From an uncultured Lachnospiraceae bacterium (GTDB lineage: Bacteria; Bacillota; Clostridia; Lachnospirales; Lachnospiraceae), in assembly GCA_902789555.1 (NCBI GenBank), contig CADAOF010000002.1, forward strand, positions 62,001 through 126,000: a stretch of 64,000 nt of DNA, written 5' to 3'. The position numbers were made by a program, and so were the translations under genes. Of the stretch, positions 8,781-18,716 are shown in pieces. How positions within the stretch are numbered: the stretch's first letter is position 1; each line of letters starts with the position of its first letter. The notes beneath the pieces were generated by a model, which searched no databases, was not told the origin of the DNA, and saw only the letters and a list, made by a program, of their open reading frames with translations.

Positions 8781-10892
8781 TTATTTTTTCAGAAGAACTT
8801 TTTCCTGTACGGACTTCGGAGCCGGCTCGTATTTGTCGAAGAACATCGAGTAGGCACCGCGTCCCTGAGTCTTGGACCTGAGGTCCGTCGCATAGCCGAA
8901 CATCTCGGCCAGCGGGACGAAGCAGCGGATCATCTGCGATCCGTTCACGGTCTCCATGCCCTCGATGCGTCCGCGGCGGCCGTTGATGTCGCCGATGACG
9001 TCGCCGAGGTATTCCTCCGGCGTCGTGACTTCCACGCGCATGATGGGTTCCAGCAGCACACAGCCCGCCTTTGCCATGGCATCCTTAAAGGCCATGGAAC
9101 CGGCGATCTTGAACGCCATCTCGCTGGAGTCGACTTCGTGGTAGGAACCGTCGAACACGGTCGCCTTCACGCCCAGCACCGGATAGCCGCCGAGGATACC
9201 GGCCTTGGCGGCCTCCTCGATGCCGGCGCCGATCGCGGGGATGTATTCCTTCGGGATCACGCCGCCCACGACTTCCGAATTGAATTCGAAGTTGTGATCG
9301 GCATTGGCGTCCATGGGTTCGAAGCGGACCTTGCAGTGGCCGTACTGGCCCTTGCCGCCGGACTGCTTGACGTACTTGCTCTCGACTTCGACGGTCTTCG
9401 TGAAGCCTTCCTTGTAGGCGACCTGAGGGGCGCCCACATTAGCTTCGACCTTGAACTCGCGCAGCAGACGGTCGACGATGATCTCCAGATGGAGCTCTCC
9501 CATGCCGGCGATGACGGTCTGTCCGGTCTCCTTGTTGGTGGTGACACGGAAGGTCGGATCCTCTTCGGCAAGCTTGGCAAGCGCTTCGCCCATCTTGTCC
9601 TGACCGGCTTTCGTCTTCGGCTCAATGGCCACGTCGATGACCGGTTCCGGGAATTCCATGCGTTCCAGCACGGCCGGATGGGTCTCATCGCAGATCGTAT
9701 CGCCCGTCGTGGTGAACTTTAACCCCACGGCTGCCGCGATCTCGCCGGCGTAGACCTTCTCGACCTCCATGCGCTTGTTCGCATGCATCTGCAGGATGCG
9801 GCCGACGCGCTCCTTCTTGCCCTTGCTGGAGTTGTAGATGTAGGATCCCGCTTCCAGCGTTCCGGAGTAGACCCGGAAATAGGCCAGCTTGCCGACGAAC
9901 GGGTCGGTCATGATCTTGAACGCCAGCGCGCAGAACGGAGCGTCGTCCGAGGACGGGATCTCGAGCGGCTCGCCGTCCATCGTCTCACCCTTTGTCGGGG
10001 GGATGTCGATGGGGCTCGGCAGATACTCGATGACGGCGTCCAGGAGCTTCTGAACACCCTTGTTCCTGTAGGCGCTTCCGCAGAGGACGGGGATGGCTTC
10101 CATGTTGATGCAGGCCTTGCGGAGCGCCTTCTTCAGCTGCTCCTCGCTGGGCTCCTCATCCATCATGTACATTTCCATCAGGTCGTCGTCCAGCGCGCAG
10201 ATGTCCTCCACGAGCTTGGCCCGGTATTCTTCGGCCTCATCCTTCATGTCCGCGGGGATGTCCGTGATCTCGATCACGGTGCCCTTGTCGTCACGGTAGT
10301 AGTAGGCCTTCATTTCGAACAGGTCGATCAGTCCGACGAAGGAATCTTCTTTGCCGATCGGCAGTTCGGTAATGACCGGGTTGTGGCCCAGTCTGGTGTG
10401 GATCATAGAAACAGCATTGAAGAAGTTGGCCCCCATAATGTCCATCTTGTTGATGAACGCGATGCGGGGCACGCGGTATTTGTCCGCCTGCCTCCAAACC
10501 GTTTCGGACTGCGGTTCCACGCCGCCCTTGGCGCAGAAAACGCCGACAGCGCCGTCCAGCACTCTGAGCGACCGCTCCACTTCCACGGTGAAATCAACGT
10601 GGCCGGGAGTGTCAATGATGTTGATACGGTGTTCCAGCGCGCCGGGAGCGGGTTTGTGTTCCAGCTCCTTGGTCCAGTGACAGGTCGTGGCAGCCGACGT
10701 GATCGTAATGCCGCGCTCCTGCTCCTGTTCCATCCAGTCCATGGTGGCTGTCCCGTCATGGGTATCGCCGATTTTATAATTCACACCGGTATAGTACAAG
10801 ATTCGCTCTGTGAGCGTTGTCTTACCGGCATCGATGTGCGCCATGATCCCGATATTCCGAGTGCGCTCCAGGGGATAATCTCTTCCCGCCAT
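8781..10892 (-). CDS. fusA: Translation elongation factor G
   Basis: A 703-residue EF-G, the translocase GTPase. [15 protein letters not shown] is the P-loop, DTPGHVDF the G3 motif and NKMDIMGA the G4 motif; domains II-V follow at normal length, including [10 protein letters not shown] near the C-terminus. The ATG at 10892 was chosen because GGAGGAG lies six bases before it; a TTG 15 bases upstream is inside that ribosome binding site. It lies 25 bases after rpsG. Confidence 0.97.
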   Translation of the reverse strand: MAGRDYPLERTRNIGIMAHIDAGKTTLTERILYYTGVNYKIGDTHDGTATMDWMEQEQERGITITSAATTCHWTKELEHKPAPGALEHRINIIDTPGHVDFTVEVERSLRVLDGAVGVFCAKGGVEPQSETVWRQADKYRVPRIAFINKMDIMGANFFNAVSMIHTRLGHNPVITELPIGKEDSFVGLIDLFEMKAYYYRDDKGTVIEITDIPADMKDEAEEYRAKLVEDICALDDDLMEMYMMDEEPSEEQLKKALRKACINMEAIPVLCGSAYRNKGVQKLLDAVIEYLPSPIDIPPTKGETMDGEPLEIPSSDDAPFCALAFKIMTDPFVGKLAYFRVYSGTLEAGSYIYNSSKGKKERVGRILQMHANKRMEVEKVYAGEIAAAVGLKFTTTGDTICDETHPAVLERMEFPEPVIDVAIEPKTKAGQDKMGEALAKLAEEDPTFRVTTNKETGQTVIAGMGELHLEIIVDRLLREFKVEANVGAPQVAYKEGFTKTVEVESKYVKQSGGKGQYGHCKVRFEPMDANADHNFEFNSEVVGGVIPKEYIPAIGAGIEEAAKAGILGGYPVLGVKATVFDGSYHEVDSSEMAFKIAGSMAFKDAMAKAGCVLLEPIMRVEVTTPEEYLGDVIGDINGRRGRIEGMETVNGSQMIRCFVPLAEMFGYATDLRSKTQGRGAYSMFFDKYEPAPKSVQEKVLLKK

Positions 10893-10917
10893 GAATTTCT
10901 CCTCCAATGGTATCTAA

Positions 10918-11388
10918 TTAAAACTTGTAGTGGGCGAAAGCCTTGTTGGCTTCGGCCATCTTGTGCATGTCTTCCTTACGTTTGACAGCAGAACCGGTAT
11001 TGTTGCTGGCGTCCATGATCTCGCCTGCGAGGCGGTCTCTCATGGTCTTCTCGCCACGCTTGCGGCTGAACATGGTCAGCCAGCGCAGCGCGAGCGCCTG
11101 GCGGCGTTCCGGCTTAACTTCGATGGGCACCTGATAGGTGGCACCGCCGACACGTTTTGCCTTGACTTCGAGCTGAGGCATCATGTTGTTCATGGCCTGA
11201 GTGAAGACTTCCAGAGCCGGCTTGCCGGTCTTCTGTTCGATCTGCTCGAAGGCGCCGTAGACGATCTCCTGGGCAACACCCTTCTTCCCGTCCAGCATGA
11301 TGTTGTTGATCAGTTTGGTCACAACCTTGCTGCCGTAGATCGGGTCCGCCAGCACTTCTCTTTTCTGAGTATGTCCTTTACGCGGCAC
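10918..11388 (-). CDS. rpsG: 30S ribosomal protein S7
   Basis: A 156-residue S7, the primary binder of the 16S rRNA 3' major domain. It has the expected length and the conserved N-terminus [19 protein letters not shown], the segment [12 protein letters not shown], and the C-terminus [18 protein letters not shown]. The start is GTG with AAGGAGGG upstream. It is second in the str operon. Confidence 0.97.
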   Translation of the reverse strand: MPRKGHTQKREVLADPIYGSKVVTKLINNIMLDGKKGVAQEIVYGAFEQIEQKTGKPALEVFTQAMNNMMPQLEVKAKRVGGATYQVPIEVKPERRQALALRWLTMFSRKRGEKTMRDRLAGEIMDASNNTGSAVKRKEDMHKMAEANKAFAHYKF

Positions 11389-11545
11389 GTTACTTCCCTC
11401 CTTAAAAATTTCTTAATTCATCGGTACTCACATGTTTGCTAATGATGTGTTCGCATCGCACGGAAAGGACGATCTATTTTCCGAAGAAAACATATTGCCT
11501 TCCGGCTTTAACAGTCAGCATGTGGTTGCAGACTATCCGAATGTC

Positions 11546-11965
11546 TTATTTCTTGACTTTCGGCTTCTTGGCGCCGTACTTGGAACGGGCCTGTCTGCGG
11601 TTGGCGACACCTGCGGTATCCAGCGTACCACGGATGATGTGGTAACGGGTGCCGGGCAGATCCTTTACTCTTCCGCCGCGGACGAGCACGACGCTGTGTT
11701 CCTGAAGGTTGTGGCCTTCACCGGGAATGTAGCTGGTGACTTCGATGCCGTTGGACAGACGCACACGGGCGATCTTGCGGAGAGCAGAGTTAGGCTTCTT
11801 CGGGGTCGTGGTCTTGACGGCGGTGCAGACGCCGCGCTTCTGCGGGGACGACTGGCTGGTGGCCTTCTTGTGCAGGGAGTTGTAACCCTTCTGCAGAGCA
11901 GGCGCCGTGGACTTCTTTTCCGAAGTTTCTCTGCCTTTTCTAACCAACTGGTTAAATGTAGGCAT
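11546..11965 (-). CDS. rpsL: 30S ribosomal protein S12
   Basis: A 139-residue S12 of the decoding centre. [13 protein letters not shown] is the usual N-terminus, and the streptomycin-relevant loops [12 protein letters not shown] and [18 protein letters not shown] have wild-type-like lysines. The start at 11965 follows GGAGGAAAATAT; the open frame extends 33 codons upstream but lacks family similarity there. It is the first gene of the str operon, about 125 bases downstream of the predicted transcription start. Confidence 0.97.
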   Translation of the reverse strand: MPTFNQLVRKGRETSEKKSTAPALQKGYNSLHKKATSQSSPQKRGVCTAVKTTTPKKPNSALRKIARVRLSNGIEVTSYIPGEGHNLQEHSVVLVRGGRVKDLPGTRYHIIRGTLDTAGVANRRQARSKYGAKKPKVKK

Positions 11966-12095
11966 ATATTTTCCTCCTTCTTCGAATATTTGCCGCTTTT
12001 GCCTTGATTTTCCTGCGTTTCCGGGCTGTTTTCCCTGTTCGGAAAAGCCTCCCTTTGCACACAAAAAGACCCGCAGGCAAAAAGCGTGCTTTAGT

Positions 12096-12123
12096 ATTGT
12101 ATCACAGAAAAAGCACGTGTCAA
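12096..12123 (-). promoter_or_regulatory. Predicted str operon (rpsL) promoter
   Basis: On the minus strand a perfect TTGACA (12118-12123), a 16-base spacer and TACAAT (12096-12101). An inverted pair CGTGTCA/TGACACG (12116-12122 and 12135-12141) overlaps the -35 box. The leader to rpsL is about 125 bases. Confidence 0.85.
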
Positions 12124-12175
12124 GCGTTTTTTGCTGACACGCGCCTTAGTTTTTGCCGTTTTTATCGGGTTTTCT

Positions 12176-12655
12176 CTACTTTCCGAGTTCCGCAAAGATG
12201 GCTTCGATGCCGGCCTTCACCTCGTCGTAGCCTCTCGGCCAGCGCATGTAGCCGGAAGCGGAAATGTTTTTGTCCTCCGTCGTCCACAGCGAGAAGGAAA
12301 AACCGTTGCCGTCCAGGACACGCTTATCACTCTTCTGAAAACCGTTCCAACGGTTCACCTTTTTCTCACGCAGAAAGGTAGCCAGTTCGTCGGCGAAATC
12401 CTTTCCGACCTTATGCTCCTTCGCGTCCTCTTCGGCGACCTGGTTCGGCTTGATCCGCGCGGTATAGGAACCGTCTTTCTCCAGCTTCAGTTCGTAAGCG
12501 ACGAAACCGTTCATGTAATTCCCCACCTGATAGGAAAAACGGAAACTCTTGATATCGGTGATTTGAGGGCCGAAGCCGGGGAAGCCTGCGCAGCCCGAAA
12601 GGGCAAGCGTGAGGACGGCCGCGCCGGTCAGCAGGCAAAGTGTTTTCTTTTTCAT
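12176..12655 (-). CDS. Hypothetical lipoprotein
   Basis: A 159-residue protein with a lipoprotein signal (lipobox LSGC, Cys22) and an AAAGGAG ribosome binding site. The mature part starts with a Gly/Phe/Pro stretch and then looks like a compact alpha/beta domain with alternating strands (SFRFSYQVGNYMNGFVAYEL). No catalytic motif or known family was recognised. It is a single gene with its own predicted promoter, divergent from mutS2, with no clear functional context. Confidence 0.8.
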   Translation of the reverse strand: MKKKTLCLLTGAAVLTLALSGCAGFPGFGPQITDIKSFRFSYQVGNYMNGFVAYELKLEKDGSYTARIKPNQVAEEDAKEHKVGKDFADELATFLREKKVNRWNGFQKSDKRVLDGNGFSFSLWTTEDKNISASGYMRWPRGYDEVKAGIEAIFAELGK

Positions 12656-12716
12656 GGCTCTCCTTTCCTTCCGGCTGAAGCCGGGAACGTTTCGGCCGGG
12701 CGATATTTACATTCTC

Positions 12717-12745
12717 ATTGTAGCACGGCGGCAGGGAAATGTCAC
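12717..12745 (-). promoter_or_regulatory. Predicted promoter of the lipoprotein gene
   Basis: On the minus strand GTGACA (12740-12745), a 17-base spacer and TACAAT (12717-12722), about 60 bases before the start codon at 12655. Confidence 0.55.
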
Positions 12746-12869
12746 CTCTCCGGCTGTGAGGCCGTTTTTTTTCCACGCCCAATAATCCCACGAAAAATCC
12801 CACAACTGTTTTACTCTGTCGCCACGGGGACTTTTCACATGCCGAAATCTATGATAAAATAAAGAAGTT

Positions 12870-15251
12870 ATGAACGAAAAAGCACTGCATACCCTGGAAT
12901 ACGATAAGATCCTGCTCCGTCTGGAGGCGCTCGCCGGCTCCGAGGGAGCTAAAGCCATGTGCAGGGAACTCCGGCCGATGACGGAGCGCGAAGCGATCGC
13001 GAAGGCGCTTGCCGAAACGACCGACGCCGCCGCGCGCCTTTCCGCAAAAGGCTCCATCGCCTTCGGCGGGATCGCCGACGTCCGCGCCTCCATCAAGAGG
13101 GCCGGGTCCGGCTCTTCCTTAAGCATCGTCGAGCTCCTGCGGGTCATGAAGATCCTGCAGATGGCCGACCGCGCGAAAGTTTACGGGAAGACCGACCGCG
13201 ATACGCCGCCGGACGCCCTGACCGAGCGTTTTGAAGGCCTGGAGCCTGCCGATCCCCTGCGCCGCGAGCTGGAAGCCGACATTCTCTCCGAGGAGGAGAT
13301 CGCCGACAGCGCGAGCCCCGGCCTTGCCAAGGTGAGGCGCGAACTCCGCACCATTTCCGACCGCATCCACAACGAGCTGAACGCCCTCCTGCTGAAGAAC
13401 CGCGACTACCTGCAGGACGCGGTGGTCACCATGCGCGACGGCCGCTACTGCCTGCCCGTCAAGGCGGAGCACAAATCCCAGGTCTCCGGCATCGTGCACG
13501 ACCAGTCCGGCAGCGGCAAGGCGCTCTTCATCGAACCGATGAGTGTCGTGCGCCTGAACAATGAGTGGCGCGAGCTTGAGATTCGCGAGCAGAAGGAGAT
13601 CGAAGCCGTCCTGGCCGATCTTTCCGGCAAGGCCGTGAATTGGGGTGAGGCGATCTGCGATGATTACCGTCTCCTCACTGAGCTGGATTTCATCTTTGCA
13701 AAGGCCAGGCTTTCCCGGAGCGACAAGGGCGTCGCGCCCGAGCTTTCCGAGGGACGCCTCCTGGATCTGAAGAAGGCCCGCCATCCGCTGCTCGATCCGA
13801 AGACCGTGGTCCCGATCGACGTGCGCCTGGGCGGCGACTACGACCAGCTGATCATCACCGGCCCGAATACCGGCGGCAAGACGGTCTCTCTGAAAACGGT
13901 CGGCCTGCTCGCCCTCATGGGCCAGTCCGGTCTGCACATTCCGGCCGCCGTGAACTCACGCATTCCCGTGTTTAAGGAAGTTTTCGCGGACATCGGCGAC
14001 GAACAGAGCATCGAGCAGAGCCTTTCCACCTTCTCTTCCCACATGAAAAACATCGTGGAGATCATGGCGAAGGCCGATCCGGACTCGCTCTGCCTCTTCG
14101 ACGAGCTGGGCGCCGGCACCGACCCGACCGAGGGCGCGGCGCTTGCCATGGCCATCTTAAGCCGCCTGCACACCGACGCGATCCGCACCATGGCAACCAC
14201 CCACTACAGCGAGCTGAAGATCTATGCCCTCAATACCGAAGGCGTGGAGAATGCCTCCTGCGAATTCGACGTGGCGACGCTCCGTCCCACCTACCGCCTG
14301 CTCGTCGGCATCCCCGGCAAGAGCAATGCCTTCGCGATCGCGAAAAAGCTCGGCCTCGACGAGACGATCATCGAGGAAGCCGGTTCCTATATCAATTCGA
14401 ACGAAGAAGCCTTTGAAGACGTCATTGCCGAGCTGGATCGCCAGCGCCGCGAGATGGAGAAGGCCGAAGCTGAGATCCGCCGCTTAAAGCGCGATACCGA
14501 GCAGATGCAGAAGGAAGCCGAACAGCGCCGCGGCAGCATGGAAGCGCAGCGCGAGAAGCTCCTCCGGGAAGCCCGCGAAGAGGCAAGAGCCATTCTGCAG
14601 GAGGCGAAGGACAAGGCCGATCAGGCCATCAAGGACCTCCGGAAGAGCGGTCAGTCCGTCGGCCGCGAGCAGGAAGACATCCGCTCTGCCCTCCGCCTTG
14701 CGGTGCAGGATACCGACGAGAAGCTGGCTGAGGCCGACGCTGCCGCCAGAAAGCAGCGGCAGGTCACCGTGACCGAAAAGAAGCTCCGCCTCGGCGACAC
14801 CGTCCACGTGCATTCGCTCGGCCTCAAGGGCACCGTGCTCTCCCTGCCGGATGCAAAGGGTGACCTGACCGTCCAGATGGGCATCCTGAAGTCCAAGGTG
14901 AACGCCTCCGACGTCGAGCTGGTACCCGAAGCGACCACCACGCTGGAAGGCAGACGCCACGTCGGCAACAGCGGCGGAAACACCTTCCAGAAGGCGCTCA
15001 CCATCCGCCCTGAGATCAATCTGATCGGTCAGACCACCGACGAGGCGGTCATGAACCTCGAAAAATACATCGACGACGCGTATCTCGCCCACATGGAAAA
15101 GATCCGCATCATCCACGGCCGCGGCACCGGCGCGCTCAAGGGCGCCGTCACGAAAGCCCTGCAGAAAAACCGCTACATCAAGAGTTTTGAGTCCGCGCCC
15201 TTCAACGAGGGCGGCTACGGCGCGACCGTTGCCTATCTGAAAAAGGGGTGA
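12870..15251 (+). CDS. mutS2: MutS2 family ATPase/endonuclease
   Basis: A 793-residue MutS2. It has the MutS core and ABC-type ATPase without the mismatch-recognition domain: Walker A GPNTGGKT at residues 331-338, Walker B in CLFDELGAGTD near residue 410, and the ATTHYSELK switch. A charged coiled coil spans about residues 515-600. The C-terminal Smr nuclease domain (from ~715) contains LIGQTTDEA and IIHGRGTGALK. MutS2 acts in recombination control and in rescue of collided ribosomes. The ribosome binding site is weak (AAAGAAG). A -10-like TAAAAT stands only 10 bases before the ATG, so the real promoter is unclear. The response regulator begins 5 bases after its stop. Confidence 0.96.
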   Translation: MNEKALHTLEYDKILLRLEALAGSEGAKAMCRELRPMTEREAIAKALAETTDAAARLSAKGSIAFGGIADVRASIKRAGSGSSLSIVELLRVMKILQMADRAKVYGKTDRDTPPDALTERFEGLEPADPLRRELEADILSEEEIADSASPGLAKVRRELRTISDRIHNELNALLLKNRDYLQDAVVTMRDGRYCLPVKAEHKSQVSGIVHDQSGSGKALFIEPMSVVRLNNEWRELEIREQKEIEAVLADLSGKAVNWGEAICDDYRLLTELDFIFAKARLSRSDKGVAPELSEGRLLDLKKARHPLLDPKTVVPIDVRLGGDYDQLIITGPNTGGKTVSLKTVGLLALMGQSGLHIPAAVNSRIPVFKEVFADIGDEQSIEQSLSTFSSHMKNIVEIMAKADPDSLCLFDELGAGTDPTEGAALAMAILSRLHTDAIRTMATTHYSELKIYALNTEGVENASCEFDVATLRPTYRLLVGIPGKSNAFAIAKKLGLDETIIEEAGSYINSNEEAFEDVIAELDRQRREMEKAEAEIRRLKRDTEQMQKEAEQRRGSMEAQREKLLREAREEARAILQEAKDKADQAIKDLRKSGQSVGREQEDIRSALRLAVQDTDEKLAEADAAARKQRQVTVTEKKLRLGDTVHVHSLGLKGTVLSLPDAKGDLTVQMGILKSKVNASDVELVPEATTTLEGRRHVGNSGGNTFQKALTIRPEINLIGQTTDEAVMNLEKYIDDAYLAHMEKIRIIHGRGTGALKGAVTKALQKNRYIKSFESAPFNEGGYGATVAYLKKG

Positions 15252-15255
15252 TCCC

Positions 15256-15960
15256 ATGAGCAAGCAGCGCATCCTGATCGTTGACGATGACGAAAACATC
15301 GCCGAACTCATCTCCCTCTACCTGACCAAGGAGTGCTTCGAAACTTCGATGGTGCACGACGGCGCCGCCGTCATGGACGCCTTTCACGCTTTCAAGCCCG
15401 ACCTGATCCTGCTGGACCTGATGCTTCCGGGCAAGGACGGCTATCAGCTCTGCCGCGAGATCCGCGCGGAAAGCAGCGTTCCCATCATGATGCTCTCCGC
15501 CAAGGGCGAGGTCTTCGACAAGGTGCTGGGGCTCGAGCTCGGCGCCGACGACTACATGATCAAGCCCTTTGACAACAAGGAAATGGTCGCCCGGGTAAAG
15601 GCTATCCTGCGCCGCACGGCCGCAGCCGCCGCGCCGGAGGACGAAACGGCGGAGCAGAGCCAGGTCGTGACGCTCCCCGACCTCGTTGTCAGCCTGTCCA
15701 ATTACAGCGTGACCTACATGGATACGCCGCTCTACATGACGGCGCGGGAGATCGAGATCCTCTTTCTGCTCGCCTCCAACCCGAACCAGGTCTTTACCAG
15801 GGAACAGCTCCTCGACCGGCTCTGGGGATACGACTACGTGGGCGATTCCCGCACCGTGGACGTCTACATCAAGCGCCTCAGAAAGAAACTTCCCGACCAT
15901 CCGAACTGGCGCCTCGCCACCGTCTGGGGCGTCGGCTACCGCTTTGAAGTGAACAAATGA
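15256..15960 (+). CDS. OmpR-family response regulator
   Basis: A 234-residue two-component regulator. The receiver domain has the acidic cluster D10-D12, phosphoacceptor D54 in LLDLMLPGKDG, S81 and K103 (MIKPF). A linker at ~125-135 leads to a winged-helix DNA-binding domain with REQLLDRLWGYDYVGDSRTV and RKKL near the C-terminus. The ribosome binding site AAAGGGGTGA overlaps the mutS2 stop. The gene runs straight into its histidine kinase partner. The stimulus and target genes are unknown. Confidence 0.95.
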   Translation: MSKQRILIVDDDENIAELISLYLTKECFETSMVHDGAAVMDAFHAFKPDLILLDLMLPGKDGYQLCREIRAESSVPIMMLSAKGEVFDKVLGLELGADDYMIKPFDNKEMVARVKAILRRTAAAAAPEDETAEQSQVVTLPDLVVSLSNYSVTYMDTPLYMTAREIEILFLLASNPNQVFTREQLLDRLWGYDYVGDSRTVDVYIKRLRKKLPDHPNWRLATVWGVGYRFEVNK

Positions 15961-16010
15961 TCCCCCGAGGGGGACCGTACCGACTGACACCGGATAAGGG
16001 ACCGGAGACC

Positions 16011-17408
16011 ATGAAGCACCGTCTGACCTTAAAATTCATCGCGGCCTATGCCGTTTTCGGCGTCCTCGCCTTTCTGGCGGTGGCTGTTTTCGGCAGCCGT
16101 CTCTGCCGGAAGAGCGCCGTGAAAACGGCCTCCGAAGAGCTGTACCGCGAGGTCCGTACGATCGCTTCCGCCCAGAGTGCTTCCTACACCTCGGGACGCA
16201 GCTTCGACCCTGCCCATCTGTCCTTCTACCAGTCCGTCTCCGACTGCCGCGTGCTGATCCTGGACGGAAGTGCCCGCGTGCTCTACGACAGCGGCGTGTC
16301 AGGCTACGCTTCGCTCGCCGGGCAGACGCTTGCCTTCGATCCCGCCGACTCGCCGGAGTATTACCGGATCGGCAGGTTCGGCAGCGCCTTCCGGGAAGAC
16401 ATGCTGGGCGCCTTCTCACCGATCACCGCCAGAACGACCACCTACGGCTATGCGATGGTCCTCCAGCAGATGAGCACCGTGAACGCCAGGGCAGACGCCA
16501 TGCTCGGCAATATCTACCTCATCTGCGCAGCCGTGTTCGTCATGTCCTTCCTGCCGCTTGCCGTCATGTACTTTGCCGTGCAGCGTCCACTCGGGAGAAT
16601 CACGGACGGCGCGCAGGAGTATGCCCAGGGGCATCTGGCGCACCGCATTCCCGTGAAAAGCCGTGACGAGGTCGGTTATCTTGCCGCCTCCCTGAACGCG
16701 ATGGCGGCCGAGCTCCAGAGCGCCGACGAGACCCAGAAGAAGTTCATTGCCAACGTTTCCCACGATTTCCGCTCGCCGCTCACCTCGATCCGCGGCTACC
16801 TGCAGGCCATGAAGGACGGCGTCATCCCGCCCGAAAAGCAGGAAAAATACATGGACATCATCATCGGGGAGACCGACCGGCTGACGAATCTCACGCAGAG
16901 CATGCTGACGCTGAACACCCTGGATGAATCGCGCCAGGGCCTCGAGTACTCCGATTTCGACATGGTCGCCCTCACGAAGACGGTCTGCGCCACCTTCGGC
17001 GCGGTCTGCGAGCGGCGCGACATCCTCTTCGACCTCATCTTCTCGGAAGCCCGGATCGACGTGCACGCAGACATGGGCCGCATCCAGCAGGTCATGATGA
17101 ACCTCATCGACAACGCGATCAAGTTCTCCCCGGAGAGCTCCGCGATCCGCATCAGCGTGCGCGGCGTCGGCGACAAGGCCGCCGTGTCCGTGAAGGACTT
17201 CGGCTGCGGCATTGAAAAGGAAGACCTCGGGCACATCTGGACGCGTTTCTACAAGACCGACTCCTCCCGCGGCAGGGACAAGAAGGGGACCGGCCTCGGC
17301 CTGTCCATCGTGAAAGAGATCATCACCGCTCACGGCGAGACCATCGACGTCATCTCCACGCCCGGCAGCGGAACGGAGTTCATCTTCCGCCTGCCGCTCG
17401 CGAAATAG
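16011..17408 (+). CDS. Membrane sensor histidine kinase
   Basis: A 465-residue kinase with one transmembrane helix near residues 8-28, an extracytoplasmic sensor of about 140 residues, a second helix near ~170-190, a HAMP domain, a HisKA domain with the phospho-His in ANVSHDFRSPLTS, and an ATPase domain with N box NLIDNAIKFS, DFGCGI and GTGLGLSIVKEI. It partners the response regulator just upstream. An alternative start at 15957 overlaps the regulator stop by four bases and would add 18 residues; the ATG at 16011 was preferred because CGGAG precedes it and the first helix then starts normally. Confidence 0.93.
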   Translation: MKHRLTLKFIAAYAVFGVLAFLAVAVFGSRLCRKSAVKTASEELYREVRTIASAQSASYTSGRSFDPAHLSFYQSVSDCRVLILDGSARVLYDSGVSGYASLAGQTLAFDPADSPEYYRIGRFGSAFREDMLGAFSPITARTTTYGYAMVLQQMSTVNARADAMLGNIYLICAAVFVMSFLPLAVMYFAVQRPLGRITDGAQEYAQGHLAHRIPVKSRDEVGYLAASLNAMAAELQSADETQKKFIANVSHDFRSPLTSIRGYLQAMKDGVIPPEKQEKYMDIIIGETDRLTNLTQSMLTLNTLDESRQGLEYSDFDMVALTKTVCATFGAVCERRDILFDLIFSEARIDVHADMGRIQQVMMNLIDNAIKFSPESSAIRISVRGVGDKAAVSVKDFGCGIEKEDLGHIWTRFYKTDSSRGRDKKGTGLGLSIVKEIITAHGETIDVISTPGSGTEFIFRLPLAK

Positions 17409-17452
17409 GCATCTTCCGGCACGCCTGCGCTGCCCTCCCTTTCCGATTTTGA

Positions 17453-17481
17453 TTGTTTTTTCCCCGAATTTTGACTATAAT
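17453..17481 (+). promoter_or_regulatory. Predicted promoter of the acyltransferase gene
   Basis: TTGTTT (17453-17458), a 17-base spacer and a perfect TATAAT (17476-17481), about 32 bases before the start codon. Confidence 0.7.
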
Positions 17482-17512
17482 GCTGAATCATGGCAAAGAT
17501 AAGGAGCTGAAC

Positions 17513-18691
17513 ATGGCTGCCGACCGCATCCGTTTTCATCAGCGCGTTTACCGTTTTCTCTCACCTGTCGTCCGGGCATGGATCGGCAGGCGCTTTTCCA
17601 TGACTTATCCGGAGGTCCCGGAGCTTCCGGACCATTTCCTGCTGATCTCCAACCACGTCACCAACTATGACATGTTCATCGTCGGGCTGACGCTTAGGGC
17701 GCACATGTATTTCGTCTCAACGGAGCACATCTTCCGCCTCGGCCTCATCAGCCGGATCATCCGCCTTCTGGTGGATCCCATCCCCATTGCCAAGGGCGGC
17801 AGCACCTCCGGCGCCGTGCTGGAGATCCTGCGGCGCCTCAAGGCAGGATGCTCGGTCTGCCTCTTTGCCGAAGGCAACTGCAGCTGGGACGGCCGTACGA
17901 TCGCCTTCCCCGATGCCACCGGCAAGATGGTACAGAAATCGAAGGCACCGCTCGTCACCGTCCGCATCAAGGGCGGATATTTCTCCCACCCGCGCTGGGC
18001 CTACACCCACAGAAGAGGCCCGCTCCGCTGTGAGGTCGTCGGGATCCATCAGCCGGAGGAACTGGCCGGGATGAAGCCTGCCGAGATCAACCGCCTGATC
18101 GCTGACGAGATCGGTGAAGACGCCTATGCGGCGCAGCTGGCCGACCCGAAGCCCTACGTGGGCAAGGCCTTGAGCCGGGGCCTCGAGCGGACCTTCCTTG
18201 CCTGCCCGAAGTGCGGCCGGCTTGCGTCCATCCGTTCGACGGACGACGGTTTTTCCTGTGACTGCGGCCTTAAGGGCAGCTATGACGAGTACGGAATGCT
18301 GTCCGGCGAAGGTTTTGACTTCAGGACCGTCCGCGACTGGGAAGACTGGCAGCGAGGCTTCTTTGCCGCCCTGCCGGATCCGGGCGAAGAAGAAACGCTC
18401 TATGCTTCGGATAAGGGCATGGTCCTTTATGCCGTCAGCGGCCACCGGATGAAGGAATCTGCCCGGGGGGATCTCTCCTGCACGGACCGCACGCTCAGGC
18501 TCGGCTCACTGGAATTTCCCTTCAGCGAGATGTCCGACCTTGCCGTCCGCCTGCACGGCACCGTCACCTTCTCCATGAAGGACGGCAGCTACTACGAACT
18601 CAAAAAAGCCGACAAGTCCGACTACAGCGGCCGGATCTACAAGTGTCTGTTTGAGCGTTTTGCTCCGGACGCGCCGCACGGCCGCGTCTGA
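17513..18691 (+). CDS. PlsC-like acyltransferase with C-terminal zinc ribbon
   Basis: A 392-residue protein. Residues ~40-200 form a glycerolipid acyltransferase domain: NHVTNYD (N47, H48, D53) is the NHX4D catalytic motif and FAEGNCSWDG (E120-G121) the second block. These enzymes transfer a fatty acyl group to lysophosphatidate or similar acceptors at the membrane. A short zinc ribbon follows (C231, C234, C249, C251), then ~140 residues without a recognised family. The acyltransferase/zinc-ribbon combination is larger than ordinary PlsC (~240 residues), so the acceptor may not be the standard one. The start was chosen at the ATG after AAGGAG. Confidence 0.85.
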   Translation: MAADRIRFHQRVYRFLSPVVRAWIGRRFSMTYPEVPELPDHFLLISNHVTNYDMFIVGLTLRAHMYFVSTEHIFRLGLISRIIRLLVDPIPIAKGGSTSGAVLEILRRLKAGCSVCLFAEGNCSWDGRTIAFPDATGKMVQKSKAPLVTVRIKGGYFSHPRWAYTHRRGPLRCEVVGIHQPEELAGMKPAEINRLIADEIGEDAYAAQLADPKPYVGKALSRGLERTFLACPKCGRLASIRSTDDGFSCDCGLKGSYDEYGMLSGEGFDFRTVRDWEDWQRGFFAALPDPGEEETLYASDKGMVLYAVSGHRMKESARGDLSCTDRTLRLGSLEFPFSEMSDLAVRLHGTVTFSMKDGSYYELKKADKSDYSGRIYKCLFERFAPDAPHGRV

Positions 18692-18716
18692 ATCTTAGAA
18701 CAGTGAGGTAAAATTA

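Noticed and set aside
10893-10907. TTG start for fusA 15 bases upstream
   Set aside because: The TTG is part of the ribosome binding site of the ATG at 10892, and EF-G normally begins near that ATG.
12832-12860. TTTTCA-N17-TAAAAT as the mutS2 promoter
   Set aside because: It would place the transcription start about three bases before the ATG, giving an almost leaderless message; too doubtful to list.
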